DNA of 64,000 bases from Desulfovibrio sp. UCD-KL4C (GCF_006210265.1 NZ_VCNC01000002.1:558001-622000); one strand, 5' to 3'. Positions 1-9,231 are shown, counted from the stretch's first letter. A program made the numbers and translations. Notes: generated from the letters alone by a model not told the origin.

Positions 1-311
1 ACTTCAATCAAGTCTCGTCCATGGTCAGAATGCCCAGCGGAACCACCTGCGACAAAACGGCCGAAATTGCGGGCAACAATAACATCAGCATCCGCCCCGC
101 AAACTCCACGAGGAGCTTTAGGAGTAATTTTACATGGTCCCATGGTACAGTTACGACAACTGACCCCAAGTTCACAGAATTTACAATGAGGCGTTTGTTG
201 CTGTAGCCTTTCGTGAACAGTCTCTATCCCCTCAGCTCTAGCCTTGGTTATCATAGCCTGTGCATCATCCCAAATAGACAACTCTTCTACCGGAAGCGGT
301 TGCTTTGCCAT
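1..311 (-). CDS. cooS: Anaerobic Ni-Fe-S carbon monoxide dehydrogenase catalytic subunit, N-terminal part
   Basis: Partial gene: 103 codons are visible and the rest lies beyond the left edge. CooS oxidises CO to CO2 at a Ni-Fe-S C-cluster in a homodimer and passes electrons through B and D clusters. The N-terminal cysteines are visible: Cys43, 46, 52, 55, 60 and 71. Cys52/55/60/71 fit the B-cluster ligands. The interfacial D-cluster motif is CX2C (Cys43-Cys46), and the position for the distal Cys of the usual CX7C is Ser51. In D. vulgaris CODH a CX2C motif carries a [2Fe-2S] D-cluster, so the same is inferred here. The ATG is preceded by GGGAGAG. The gene follows a CooA-like regulator on the same strand, with a CooA-type palindrome between them, so CO induction is likely. 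Confidence 0.95.
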   Translation of the reverse strand, partial: MAKQPLPVEELSIWDDAQAMITKARAEGIETVHERLQQQTPHCKFCELGVSCRNCTMGPCKITPKAPRGVCGADADVIVARNFGRFVAGGSAGHSDHGRDLIE

Positions 312-417
312 ACTCGTACTCTCCCTGTTTTTAAAAGAACAAAAATAAACTGCTTGTCTTGAAAACACCCCTGTATTCAGGACCTCAACAACAAGATAAA
401 CAATTCATAATTATTTG

Positions 418-437
418 TTTGTCGGATATCCGACAAA
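418..437 (-). promoter_or_regulatory. CooA-type operator in front of cooS
   Basis: A perfect 20-bp palindrome with core TGTCGGATATCCGACA. Known CooA sites have the form TGTCR-N6-YGACA. The centre (427.5) is about 116 bp before the cooS start. A possible -10 (TTATCT, minus strand, 399-394) lies about 31 bp downstream of the centre, which fits a class II activator overlapping the -35. The CooA-like gene ends 65 bp upstream of the palindrome. Confidence 0.8.
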
Positions 438-502
438 ACAGGTATAAAATTCAAATAAAAATCAATAAGTAATAATTACAGAAGGGATATAGGAATTTAA
501 GG

Positions 503-1153
503 CTAGGGATTAACAGCAGCTTCAAGAGATTTTAAATCAGGAATAAACCACTTTGAACGGCCGCGTTTTACAACAAGACCTTCACGAACCATGTTATTGA
601 GTAATGTTGAGACAGTTTGACGAGTAGCACCGAGAATTTGGGAAAGTTGTTCAATCGTTAAATCAAGCTCAAGTTCAATTCCACCATCAACAGGAATACC
701 TGAGCTCAGTGCTTCCTTATAAAGGTATCCGGTCAGACGAGCGTAGATGTCTTTAAAAGCAAGCCCACCGATAACTGAAAATGAATTCTGAAGAATTTTT
801 CCAAGTACACGGACCATTGTCCGATTAAACAGAGGAACTTCAGTCATACAACGCTTCACAGACTGAACATCAGTTGTCAAAAGAGAACTTTCTTCAAGAG
901 CCTGCACAAAGCATCCTGCATGAGTTGAATAAAGATCTCCCGGTTGTAAAAGACCAAGAGTGAATTCTTTATCCTCATATCCAAGATAAATCCGGACCTT
1001 TCCACGTTCAACAATAAAAACTAAATCATCTTCCTGATCCGGACTGAAAACAATCGCCCCTTTCTTAACTTGGCGCGAATTAAACACATTTCTAAGCTCA
1101 GCAAATTCAGTACGCTGCAATTCATCAAGAAGATTAATACCGGAAAATTTCAT
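503..1153 (-). CDS. cooA: CooA-like CO-sensing Crp/Fnr-family transcription activator
   Basis: A 216-residue Crp/Fnr protein: cNMP-like sensor domain about 15-110, long dimer helix about 108-135, and a Crp-type helix-turn-helix about 165-195 (recognition helix around GATRQTVSTLLN). It matches R. rubrum CooA along its whole length, including the heme-loop pattern GD-x4-H-x-GC. His78 corresponds to the heme ligand His77 of R. rubrum CooA. The ferric-state ligand Cys75 is Ser76 here, so the redox ligand switch must differ. CooA proteins bind CO on ferrous heme and activate coo operons. The gene lies directly upstream of cooS on the same strand. A weak AGGG precedes the ATG. Confidence 0.85.
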   Translation of the reverse strand: MKFSGINLLDELQRTEFAELRNVFNSRQVKKGAIVFSPDQEDDLVFIVERGKVRIYLGYEDKEFTLGLLQPGDLYSTHAGCFVQALEESSLLTTDVQSVKRCMTEVPLFNRTMVRVLGKILQNSFSVIGGLAFKDIYARLTGYLYKEALSSGIPVDGGIELELDLTIEQLSQILGATRQTVSTLLNNMVREGLVVKRGRSKWFIPDLKSLEAAVNP

Positions 1154-1246
1154 AAAGACCCTATTGGATTACTAAAACAAATTAAAAACTTTTATGGCAA
1201 ATTAAAAAGATTGCGAATCTAAAAGACTAAGAACAATTTTATAAAA

Positions 1247-2641
1247 TTAAAATTTCTCAGTAGGATCTAGCAAATCAATTTTTTCATCCGAGCTTGAAGT
1301 TTCCCGCTCCATTTGACTGGCACACAAAGCAAGAGAAATATCTTTACCACTATCTACAAGAGCCTTACGCATATCATCAATAAGTTCTGAAACGTAAACC
1401 ATACATGAGTTGTTAACCCGCTCAGTAACGCAATCACCATGACCGGAAAGAATTGAGAGGATTCGTAGTAATGTAATTTTTTCAGGAGAAACTGCAAAAG
1501 TATAAATATCTTTTTCAGCGTCCTCGTCGCTTCCTTTGACCAAAAGACCACCAGCTACAAAATTATCAAGTAACGTGGTTAAAAAATTGACAGGAACGCC
1601 CATTTCCTCTGCAAGATCTTCAACATAATAGGCTTGCTCTGCACGATTAAATCTCACACTCATTAAGCTCAGAGCCAGCAAAGATATTTTTTGTAAATCT
1701 TCCATACTGGCATTGGGCATAAAACGTTGCTGACGATATAGCATTACATTTTGAACAGCATAACTAATCTCGGAACCCAGCAGGACAATAATCCAACTAA
1801 GATAGAGCCACAGCAAAAATATAGGTAACTGTGCAAAGCTTCCATAAATTGCGTTGTACTTACTAACGCCGATCTGCCAATTAATGTATGCCCACTGTGC
1901 TAGTTGCCAAACTGTTCCGGCAACAACTCCGCCAACACCGGCACTAAAAAGTCGAACACGCGTGTTCGGCATAAATGCATAAATAAATGTAAATGCAACC
2001 CAAATTAAAACAAGTGGAGCAAGTTTAATAAAGAAACTTTCCAGAGCCGAAACTCCATAAATATTCTGCAAGGAAGAAAATACGACCTGTTTCTGTATTG
2101 AAACACTGACACTCGTCGCTGCAATAACAGCTACTGGGCAGATAAAAATAACTGAAAAGAAATCTGTAAATTTTCGCCAGAACGTCCTGCCTTTTTTTAC
2201 TTTCCAAATTACATTAAAAGCTTTCTCAACAGTTCCGACTGTGGATAAAACAGTAAAAAGTAAGGTCGCAATACCGACTGTTCCTAATGTCTTCACATTT
2301 GTATTATCTACATATTCAAGCATCTTAACCACAACTTCTTCTCTTCCGGCAGAAACTTTAAGAAGCATTTCGTGGATATATGAAGAGTCCTGAAAGCCGA
2401 TTCCCTTTAAAATAGAAAAAGCTACAGCTATAAAGGGGACAATTGAAAGCATTGTTGTAAAAGTTAAAGCAGAAGCTCTAATCATGCATTGATCTTTCCA
2501 AAATCCATAGAAAACGAGATAAAGTACACGTGAACATGTGTAAAAAATTCTACGTAAAGAACCAACATTATTAGAATCCCAGTTCCAAATTTCATTCATA
2601 AAAAAATCTGAAACTCTGTCTCCAATTTTCCCTGCAGTCAT
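1247..2641 (-). CDS. YihY/BrkB (UPF0761) family inner-membrane protein
   Basis: A 464-residue membrane protein of the YihY/BrkB family, once mislabelled RNase BN. About six hydrophobic segments lie between residues 35 and 300, including the family-typical stretch with ALTFTTMLSIVPF (about 58-70). The C-terminal 130 residues are soluble and resemble a winged-helix extension (EDLAEEMGVPVNFLTTLLDNFVAGG region), which many proteobacterial members carry. Molecular function is not established for the family. AAGGAGG precedes the ATG. It sits alone between the cooA-like gene and the asmA-like gene on the same strand. Confidence 0.85.
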   Translation of the reverse strand: MTAGKIGDRVSDFFMNEIWNWDSNNVGSLRRIFYTCSRVLYLVFYGFWKDQCMIRASALTFTTMLSIVPFIAVAFSILKGIGFQDSSYIHEMLLKVSAGREEVVVKMLEYVDNTNVKTLGTVGIATLLFTVLSTVGTVEKAFNVIWKVKKGRTFWRKFTDFFSVIFICPVAVIAATSVSVSIQKQVVFSSLQNIYGVSALESFFIKLAPLVLIWVAFTFIYAFMPNTRVRLFSAGVGGVVAGTVWQLAQWAYINWQIGVSKYNAIYGSFAQLPIFLLWLYLSWIIVLLGSEISYAVQNVMLYRQQRFMPNASMEDLQKISLLALSLMSVRFNRAEQAYYVEDLAEEMGVPVNFLTTLLDNFVAGGLLVKGSDEDAEKDIYTFAVSPEKITLLRILSILSGHGDCVTERVNNSCMVYVSELIDDMRKALVDSGKDISLALCASQMERETSSSDEKIDLLDPTEKF

Positions 2642-2720
2642 TTAAAGCCTCCTTAAAAACCGGAAGTAGGAACAATGTGGACCTTCAGTACGATACTAAT
2701 ATAACGCATTTAAATCTATA

Positions 2721-5700
2721 TCAAAATAGAAGTTTACTGAAAAAGCTAAATGACTGTTCTGGCAAACCTAATATATCACTGAAAACTTCGTTCCAACGTT
2801 GAAGACCTAAAACATTAACCTGAGGATTGCTGAGCCGACCGGAAACATGGACATCCACCCCTGTAATAGCATCTAAAAATGCATTTACAATCTTAAGATA
2901 TAAATTCGGTAACTCAACAATATCAGCATTAACATGCACATTTATAGAATCTGCTGGAATATTAAAACCACCTTTAGCTGTAGCCCGCATATACGTAGTA
3001 TTCAGCAAGAAATCTTTAACAGTAAAAACACCTTTCTTTCCATCAATCACACCTTTTAAAATCGAAAAAGGTGTAGGATTAAGTTTTTTCTTGTCATTAT
3101 TTTCTTTATCAACTTTTTCAGCAAAAAGGTATGACCCGTTAACAACTTTAAAAGCATATCGGCCACTTAAAGTATCAATAAAATCTATATTAGCACTAGA
3201 ATGGCCACTGAGTTTAACTGAGGAGTCAGCAATTCCTTTAACATATTCTCTACCAGCATAATCAGCAAAAAACAGCCCTGCTTGAAATCCTCTGGCTTCC
3301 AGATCCGTGGTCAGGGCAACAGTACTGTTTTTAAAACCTATCGAAAGCTTGCCGGCAATATTACCTTGATGGAAAATACCTTTTATATTTCTAATATTGA
3401 TTACAGAGTGCTCCATGCCAACATCTGCGCTTAACCTGCTCCCCGCAAAATCATATATACGAAAAGATCCACAGTGAACTTTCCCTGTAGCATTAATTGA
3501 CTCCAAAAAAGTTTCAGGAAACTGCCATTCGGCAACTTTGTGAGTTACAACTATTTTAGCTCCATCAGATCTTTCTTTGGCGACAGGTTCATCAGGCGGC
3601 AAAAATCTATCTACATCAACATTATCAGCTTGCAAAACAAAATTAAGAACAGGCTTCTTAAAATTGCTAACCTCAAAAGTACCTTTTGCATTTGAATTAT
3701 CAAGATTACAACTATTAACACGCCAATTAAGGTTATCCCCATTAATATGAAACGAACTATCCAGAGCAACTTCCCTAAACGCTTCTGGGTCTTGAGTCGC
3801 AGGCTTTTCTACCCCCAAAACACTGAAAAGATCAGAACAATCTGTTTTCCTCAATAAAAGATGTCCAGCAACCGATGCAGTTTCATCGCCTAATCTTTCA
3901 GCGTTTAAATCCCCTTCAACCTTAACTTTGTCACTATTTATAATAAAATTGTTAAGCTTAACACTTCGATTTTTTAAAGATGCTTCCCCTTGGCAAGTGA
4001 GAGTGACTTTCTTCTTAATAACCGGGATTGCTTTACCATCCAGCGATAAAGACAATTTCCCACCCTTAACCGAAAAACCATTTGTACAATTTCGAGCGGT
4101 AAAAACGCTGCCTGAAAAAACGCCACTTATATTAGCCGAAGGGCTGAGTAAGCCGCATGAAAGGTTTAATTTTAAATCTCGCCCTGCCATTCCATCTATC
4201 GGAGTGACTGTAAGAGGAGCTACGTTAATCCCCACATGGACATTCTGACCATTTATTTGTCTAAACTGAGCAGGAATATCTCTAGAACTAAGAGAAGCTT
4301 TAACACTAGTTCCATCTACGGATACATCTGCTTTAAGATTCTTAATAATTTCTCCGAGAGTCTTTCCGTTAGAGCTCAAAGACCCGAGAGTAAATTGCCC
4401 TTTCCCTGAGGTAAATTTTAATCCGTCAATTTTAACAGGAAGCTTAGACAAAGAAATTGGCGTAACTGAACCAACACCGGAAAGAAACAAAGTGTCTTTA
4501 TCTTTTTCTTTGTCAAAAGCAAGATCTGCTTTTACAGTAAATTTACCATCTAGATAAGTACCATTTTGCACACTTATGCTGGTAATTTTAGGCCCGGGTG
4601 AAATTGACAAACTACAATTATCCATGCGTAACCCGTCATAGGCTAGTTTACCTATTTCTACTTTTCCATTGCATGGAATACGACGCACTAAATCAGCAAT
4701 TACAAGATTCTTAAATTTACTAACAGCTGAGGATTGTTTTGAGCTAACTGCCTTAGGTGATTTTTTAAGTGCAAAAAGTTTGGTATAGTCATCAAGAGTA
4801 AGACTATCTGCAGTAACATTGAACTCTGCCCACGGATTTGCATAATCTTTCACAGAAAATTCACCGCGAAAAATAGTATCATCAATTGCTAACACTAAAT
4901 TCTTAAGCTCTGTCTTTTTCAGAGTAGAATTAAACGCAACAGAAAATGATGCGGAATTGAGCACCTTATCCATTTCAGGCGGAATCTTTTCGGGAATGAA
5001 TTTAGAAAAAAGAGCCTTAGGTTCAAATTTGGTAGATTTTAATTCACCTGTAAAACTAGGGTCTCCATAAATATTATTACAGACAGCAGAACCTGTAAGG
5101 CGAACCCCCAGACTTTGCAAAACAAGATTCAGAACATCAACCTTCCCTTTGACTAGGTCAAAATCAAGTGAAGCTATCCCTTCAATAGAACCGCCTGAAC
5201 CTAAAAGTTTATCACTCACGACATGCAGTGAAAGAGATGTGTCCGTAAGATCTACGGTGTCATCTTTAAATGAAACATGGAGCAATCCTTTAACTTCAGC
5301 AGCAGCTTCAATATTTAGTAAATCTGTATTAAGATTTGCATTTACAGTAAAAGCAATAGGACTATCTTTTGCTAGAGGTCCAGTTCGTACATTTACGCCG
5401 GAAATATTAAATTCATTGCCTGTAACAGCGTCGTGGTACACACAACTAGCATTCTCTATACTTACCCCGCGAACAGATACTGATTTAAATAAAGAAGTAC
5501 CAGCGCCGCTTCCACCTTGCTGATCTTTAGATGAAATGTTTTCTATAGGTAAATTCAGTTTACCGTCTTCTCCTCTATCAATTCTAAGAACTGGAGAGTC
5601 AACTATTACGGTATCTAGCTCAATTTTTCCCATAAGAAGAGGTAAAAGATGGACCTTAAAATCTATGTCCTTAACAGTCACCATGGGGAATGAATCGTCT

Positions 5701-5948
5701 GTAGGAAGGCCACTTACAGAAACAGCTCCCGTATGAAATCCAAGCCATGGATAAAAGACAAAGTCTAAATTTTCTTCAAAAACTACCTTCCGCCCAGTTA
5801 TTTTTCCGAGATAAGTTTCAAGTTCATTTCGCGGACTTTCCGATTCAATATAATAAATACCACCCATGACCCCGACAAGGAGGCATAGATCAAGCAGTAG
5901 AAAAACAATCCAAAATATTTTTTTTACTCTGAGCAGCACACACAACAC
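2721..5948 (-). CDS. AsmA-like family protein, envelope-anchored
   Basis: A very long protein (up to 1075 residues) with one N-terminal membrane anchor (about 9-32) followed by repetitive beta-rich periplasmic sequence. This matches the AsmA/TamB-like superfamily, which is thought to bridge inner and outer membranes and move or organise lipids. The AsmA N-terminal pattern is visible around residues 30-90, and the AsmA-type C-terminal repeat (DAITGVDVHVSGRLSNP region) near the end. The start is uncertain: the longest frame begins with GTG, has no clear Shine-Dalgarno, and other GTG/TTG codons lie within the first residues. The flanking genes give no operon partner. Confidence 0.8.
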   Translation of the reverse strand: MLCVLLRVKKIFWIVFLLLDLCLLVGVMGGIYYIESESPRNELETYLGKITGRKVVFEENLDFVFYPWLGFHTGAVSVSGLPTDDSFPMVTVKDIDFKVHLLPLLMGKIELDTVIVDSPVLRIDRGEDGKLNLPIENISSKDQQGGSGAGTSLFKSVSVRGVSIENASCVYHDAVTGNEFNISGVNVRTGPLAKDSPIAFTVNANLNTDLLNIEAAAEVKGLLHVSFKDDTVDLTDTSLSLHVVSDKLLGSGGSIEGIASLDFDLVKGKVDVLNLVLQSLGVRLTGSAVCNNIYGDPSFTGELKSTKFEPKALFSKFIPEKIPPEMDKVLNSASFSVAFNSTLKKTELKNLVLAIDDTIFRGEFSVKDYANPWAEFNVTADSLTLDDYTKLFALKKSPKAVSSKQSSAVSKFKNLVIADLVRRIPCNGKVEIGKLAYDGLRMDNCSLSISPGPKITSISVQNGTYLDGKFTVKADLAFDKEKDKDTLFLSGVGSVTPISLSKLPVKIDGLKFTSGKGQFTLGSLSSNGKTLGEIIKNLKADVSVDGTSVKASLSSRDIPAQFRQINGQNVHVGINVAPLTVTPIDGMAGRDLKLNLSCGLLSPSANISGVFSGSVFTARNCTNGFSVKGGKLSLSLDGKAIPVIKKKVTLTCQGEASLKNRSVKLNNFIINSDKVKVEGDLNAERLGDETASVAGHLLLRKTDCSDLFSVLGVEKPATQDPEAFREVALDSSFHINGDNLNWRVNSCNLDNSNAKGTFEVSNFKKPVLNFVLQADNVDVDRFLPPDEPVAKERSDGAKIVVTHKVAEWQFPETFLESINATGKVHCGSFRIYDFAGSRLSADVGMEHSVINIRNIKGIFHQGNIAGKLSIGFKNSTVALTTDLEARGFQAGLFFADYAGREYVKGIADSSVKLSGHSSANIDFIDTLSGRYAFKVVNGSYLFAEKVDKENNDKKKLNPTPFSILKGVIDGKKGVFTVKDFLLNTTYMRATAKGGFNIPADSINVHVNADIVELPNLYLKIVNAFLDAITGVDVHVSGRLSNPQVNVLGLQRWNEVFSDILGLPEQSFSFFSKLLF

Positions 5949-6117
5949 TCTATTTATATTTAATAGTTAATAAATTTTCAAAATTCAAATAAAGCAAAAT
6001 CATATAAAATATAATGATCCCTAAAAAACTTAAGAACAACATACTCGACTAAAAAACATGGTTAAATATATCAGAATAGATACAAAAACATATATTTTTA
6101 TGAATTATAGACACAAA

Positions 6118-6969
6118 TTATTTTTCAATACAAAATAATGAGGTTTTCATGGGATGTCCAATAATCTGAGCTATAGCAGGGCACTTTACTTTAAAAGCGT
6201 AATAAACATCATCCATTACTCCCCAAAGAGATTCAAAATTGCCCTGCCCTTTGCTTAAAACAACAGGCGAATTTTCCAGCCTTTCCTTAAATTTATGGCT
6301 GCATCTATCGAGCACTGTTCCAGGTGTATCCACACCGGAAGTAATCACCTCGCAGATATCAGACATGCCGACAATCCTTGCATCTTCAAAGGTCGCATCA
6401 TTTAAAATATTAGCTCCTCTGACAGTATATGTCACTTTAATTCCCTCTGCCTGCAATAGCCCGACAAGAATTGTATCTAAACCTATTTCTCCGGCATTAT
6501 CACCAAGAATCAAGAGAGATTTATGCGCTCTGACCTTATCTATAAAAGAAGCAAATAAAGGTCTATCCAACCCTTTTTCGAGATGACCTAATTCAGCTTC
6601 CCAGTCAAACTGCTCTACTAACCCGCAATCCATATAATTACCAATAATTGATACTCCTATTGCAGCAAGCAGCGGGTCTGCGCTTTGATATACAGTCGCT
6701 GTTATACTTGGAAGCAACTCCAGCACTCGTTTATTAGATTCATCTTTTTGAGCTTTGAAAATATCCGCATTACCAATATGTTTTGAGGCCATCCTGAACA
6801 GTTTACCAGCAATTGAAGGAGGTGATTCATTAAAATCAGCTTCAGAAAATCCTTTAGCCCACTCACGTATAACGGCTTCATGAACATCTTCCTCTCCGGG
6901 AAAAGCCTTTCTAATTCCATTTAAAGCCATATTCAAAAAACATGGTAAACATTCAAGCTGAGTTTTCAT
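6118..6969 (-). CDS. DUF89/ARMT1-like metal-dependent phosphatase family protein
   Basis: A 283-residue protein of the DUF89 (ARMT1-like) family, whose members include metal-dependent damage-control phosphatases acting on phosphometabolites. Visible family features are an N-terminal Cys7-x2-Cys10 pair, the metal-site motif GDNAGEIGLD (Asp157, Asn158, Glu161, Asp165) and the later KGQGNFE motif. The CxxC pair is typical of the prokaryotic subgroup. The substrate cannot be read from sequence. It is divergent from the sigma-54-driven DUF5320/MinD-like set, from which it is separated by 189 bp, so a shared role in cofactor metabolism is possible but not shown. Confidence 0.85.
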   Translation of the reverse strand: MKTQLECLPCFLNMALNGIRKAFPGEEDVHEAVIREWAKGFSEADFNESPPSIAGKLFRMASKHIGNADIFKAQKDESNKRVLELLPSITATVYQSADPLLAAIGVSIIGNYMDCGLVEQFDWEAELGHLEKGLDRPLFASFIDKVRAHKSLLILGDNAGEIGLDTILVGLLQAEGIKVTYTVRGANILNDATFEDARIVGMSDICEVITSGVDTPGTVLDRCSHKFKERLENSPVVLSKGQGNFESLWGVMDDVYYAFKVKCPAIAQIIGHPMKTSLFCIEK

Positions 6970-7102
6970 TTATAAAGACCCTCTAATATAAAGACTATTT
7001 TTGATTCTTTTTTTTAAAAAAACGGGCTAAAAATAAGCCCACAAACTTTATCACATATTCATAAAATTTAATAAATAACTGTTTTTTAACTATTTTTTAC
7101 AA

Positions 7103-7118
7103 AGGCACAACAGTTGCT
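7103..7118 (+). promoter_or_regulatory. Sigma-54 (-24/-12) promoter of the DUF5320/MinD-like operon
   Basis: AGGCACAACAGTTGCT matches the sigma-54 consensus TGGCAC-N5-TTGCW, with only the first T changed and the GG/GC elements correctly spaced. Transcription would start near 7129, about 30 bp before the ATG at 7159. The homologous orp operons of D. vulgaris are known to be sigma-54 dependent. Confidence 0.8.
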
Positions 7119-7158
7119 ATACTCAAAGTATCAATAACCAAATTAAAGGAGCAAAACA

Positions 7159-7443
7159 ATGCCCGAAATAAACAGAAATCAAAATGGCTCCAATTCAAGT
7201 GGACAGGGTCGTGGACCATGTAAAGCCGGAAATAGACAAGGTCAATCCGGTGGACGAGGTTTAGGACAAGGTCAAGGAATGGGTCAAGGCCGCGGAATGG
7301 GACGTGGACTGCGAGACGGTTCATGCCGCAATATTAACCAGACTAATCAGGAAGCAGCACAGCAAACTGATACGAATCTGGAAAAACGTATTGCAGAACT
7401 TGAAGCCGAAAATGAAAGGCTGAAAGCAGCCCAAGAAAAGTAG
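7159..7443 (+). CDS. Small Gly/Gln-rich DUF5320-like protein with C-terminal coiled coil
   Basis: A 94-residue protein. Residues 1-55 are rich in Gly, Gln, Arg and Asn with repeated GQG/GRG units and two Cys. Residues 70-94 form a short coiled coil (EKRIAELEAENERLKAA). This layout matches the DUF5320 family found beside ferredoxin-inserted MinD ATPases and NifX-like cofactor proteins in anaerobes. The position before two MinD-like genes resembles the small gene of the D. vulgaris orp cluster. AAAGGAG precedes the ATG. It is the first gene after the sigma-54 promoter. Biochemical role unknown. Confidence 0.75.
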   Translation: MPEINRNQNGSNSSGQGRGPCKAGNRQGQSGGRGLGQGQGMGQGRGMGRGLRDGSCRNINQTNQEAAQQTDTNLEKRIAELEAENERLKAAQEK

Positions 7444-7460
7444 GTCAGGATTTAAGATAG

Positions 7461-7479
7461 GGCGCGAAAACCTCGCGCC
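7461..7479 (+). terminator. Hairpin between the DUF5320-like gene and the first ATPase gene
   Basis: A 7-bp GC stem (GGCGCGA/TCGCGCC) with a 5-nt loop followed by TTTAATTTAT. It lies within the 69-bp gap, so it may attenuate read-through into the ATPase genes or stabilise the upstream message. The T tract is broken, so full termination is doubtful. Confidence 0.55.
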
Positions 7480-7512
7480 TTTAATTTATCATAAGTAAAC
7501 AGGATAACATAT

Positions 7513-8373
7513 ATGCGGATAGCTATTGCAAGCGGAAAAGGCGGCACAGGGAAAACCACTGTTGCAGTAAATTTTGCCGCCTATCTAGACTCGATTGGAA
7601 CAAAAGTAAGTTTTGCAGATTGTGATGTTGAAGAACCAAATGCTCATTTTTTTCTAAAACCTGAACTTGGTCAGGAAAAAGAAGAATTTATACCAGTTCC
7701 AATAGTAGATGAAGATAAATGTATAGGTGAATCATGTCGAAAATGTATTCAGCTCTGCCGTTTCAAATCTCTTATTTGGATGGTGGATTCAGTCATGGTC
7801 TTCGCGGAACTTTGCCATGGCTGCGGCCTATGCGATCTGGCTTGTCCAGCTGATGCAATTGGAGAAGGACAAAGAACAATCGGAACCACCTCATCTGGAA
7901 AATCAGGAAATATTGATTTTACAAGCGGATTACTCCGTATAGGGGAAGCAATGTCTCCTCCGCTTATTAAAGCTGTAAAAAAGATATCGCCAGCAGCTGA
8001 AATAAATATTTACGACTGCCCTCCCGGAACGTCATGCCCTGTTGTGACTTCACTTGAAGACGCTGATTTTGTGGTACTTGTCACCGAACCGACGCCTTTC
8101 GGACTTCACGACCTTGACTTGGCTGTTCAGCTTCTAAACACTCTGAAACAACCATACGGTGTTATTATCAACCGCTCCGGCATGGGAGATGAAAGAGTTG
8201 AAAAGTATTTAGCTGAAAAAGAAATCCCACTACTTGGAACACTACCTCACAGCCGTGAAGCAGCATCAATATATTCAAGCGGAGGTCTCCTTTATGACTC
8301 CATACCGGGATTCAAGGATCAATTCGCTAAAATTTGGTCATCTATCCAAATTCATTCAAACGAGGCCAGATAA
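7513..8373 (+). CDS. MinD/Mrp-superfamily ATPase with inserted ferredoxin domain
   Basis: A 286-residue P-loop ATPase of the MinD/ParA/Mrp superfamily. The deviant Walker A KGGTGKTT lies at residues 9-16. An inserted 2[4Fe-4S] ferredoxin-like domain spans about 65-120: the first motif is C-x4-C-x2-C-x3-C (slightly expanded) and the second is canonical (CHGCGLCDLACP). The switch region DCPPGTSCPV follows. These proteins are linked to Fe-S or metal-cofactor handling and, in D. vulgaris, to the orange-protein complex with its division-site connection. The next gene begins directly after its stop (TAAATG), so the pair is cotranslated. Probable orthologue of one of DVU2103/DVU2104 (recalled, not searched). 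Confidence 0.88.
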   Translation: MRIAIASGKGGTGKTTVAVNFAAYLDSIGTKVSFADCDVEEPNAHFFLKPELGQEKEEFIPVPIVDEDKCIGESCRKCIQLCRFKSLIWMVDSVMVFAELCHGCGLCDLACPADAIGEGQRTIGTTSSGKSGNIDFTSGLLRIGEAMSPPLIKAVKKISPAAEINIYDCPPGTSCPVVTSLEDADFVVLVTEPTPFGLHDLDLAVQLLNTLKQPYGVIINRSGMGDERVEKYLAEKEIPLLGTLPHSREAASIYSSGGLLYDSIPGFKDQFAKIWSSIQIHSNEAR

Positions 8374-9231
8374 ATGAAACAATTAGTTGTAATAAGCGGC
8401 AAAGGTGGCACAGGTAAAACCAGCGTTGTTTCGGCCTTAGCAGCCGTTGGTCCCAAAAAAGTTTTGGCTGACTGTGACGTAGATGCGGCAGATCTTCACT
8501 TAATTCTGAGCCCGACAATTCTTGAGACACATCAATTTATAAGTGGAGAACGTCCTGCAATTACCCCTGAGTTATGCACTCAGTGCGGTATGTGTATCGA
8601 ACACTGCAAATTCGACGCTATCTCACAAAATTTTTCTATTATTCCCGAAAAATGCGAAGGTTGCGGAGTCTGCTCCTTTATCTGTCCTGCCGGAGCAGTT
8701 ACTGAAAGTCCTCGCAATTGTGGCGAATGGTTTAAATCAGACACAAGATTCGGCACTATGATTCATGCAGCTTTAGGAATTGGTGAAGAGAACTCAGGGA
8801 AACTGGTCACTACCGTGCGCAACGCTTCTACAGCTACGGCAGAAGAAAATGGAGCAGAATTAGTATTGGTTGACGGTTCGCCAGGAGTTGGCTGCCCTGT
8901 TATTGCATCACTGACAAATGCAGATTTGGCCGTTTTTGTAGCTGAACCTACAATATCGGCAGTTCATGATCTTAAAAGAGTACATCAGCTGACGGAACAT
9001 TTCAAAATCCCATCAATGACCATCATCAACAAATGTGGAATCAATGCTGATCAGGAAAACGAAATTAAAAAATTCTGCTCCGAGAAAGAAATTATTATCG
9101 TTGGTGAACTTGAGTATGATACAATTTTTACAAAAGCACAGTTGGCAGGTCAATCAGCTGTAGAATTTGATCCGAATGGATTAGGTAAAAAAATTAAAAA
9201 TATTTGGGAAAAAATGGAAAAAAACTTCTAA
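8374..9231 (+). CDS. Second MinD/Mrp-superfamily ATPase with inserted ferredoxin domain
   Basis: A 285-residue paralogue of the preceding ATPase, with Walker A KGGTGKTS at residues 8-15. The ferredoxin insert at about 60-110 has two canonical C-x2-C-x2-C-x3-C motifs (CTQCGMCIEHC and CEGCGVCSFICP). The switch segment DGSPGVGCPV matches the MinD-like family. The tandem arrangement suggests a heterodimer in which ATP binding and Fe-S redox state are coupled. It belongs to the operon with the sigma-54 promoter at 7103. The orange-protein gene itself and its sigma-54 activator, present in D. vulgaris, are not in this window. Confidence 0.88.
   Translation: MKQLVVISGKGGTGKTSVVSALAAVGPKKVLADCDVDAADLHLILSPTILETHQFISGERPAITPELCTQCGMCIEHCKFDAISQNFSIIPEKCEGCGVCSFICPAGAVTESPRNCGEWFKSDTRFGTMIHAALGIGEENSGKLVTTVRNASTATAEENGAELVLVDGSPGVGCPVIASLTNADLAVFVAEPTISAVHDLKRVHQLTEHFKIPSMTIINKCGINADQENEIKKFCSEKEIIIVGELEYDTIFTKAQLAGQSAVEFDPNGLGKKIKNIWEKMEKNF

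Noticed and set aside
21-206. Plus-strand open frame at the left edge
   Set aside because: It is the antisense shadow of cooS, whose frame has a clear CODH cysteine pattern.
2827-5736. Several plus-strand frames of 60-145 codons
   Set aside because: All lie opposite the AsmA-like gene, are Ser/Thr-rich shadows and have no ribosome-binding sites.
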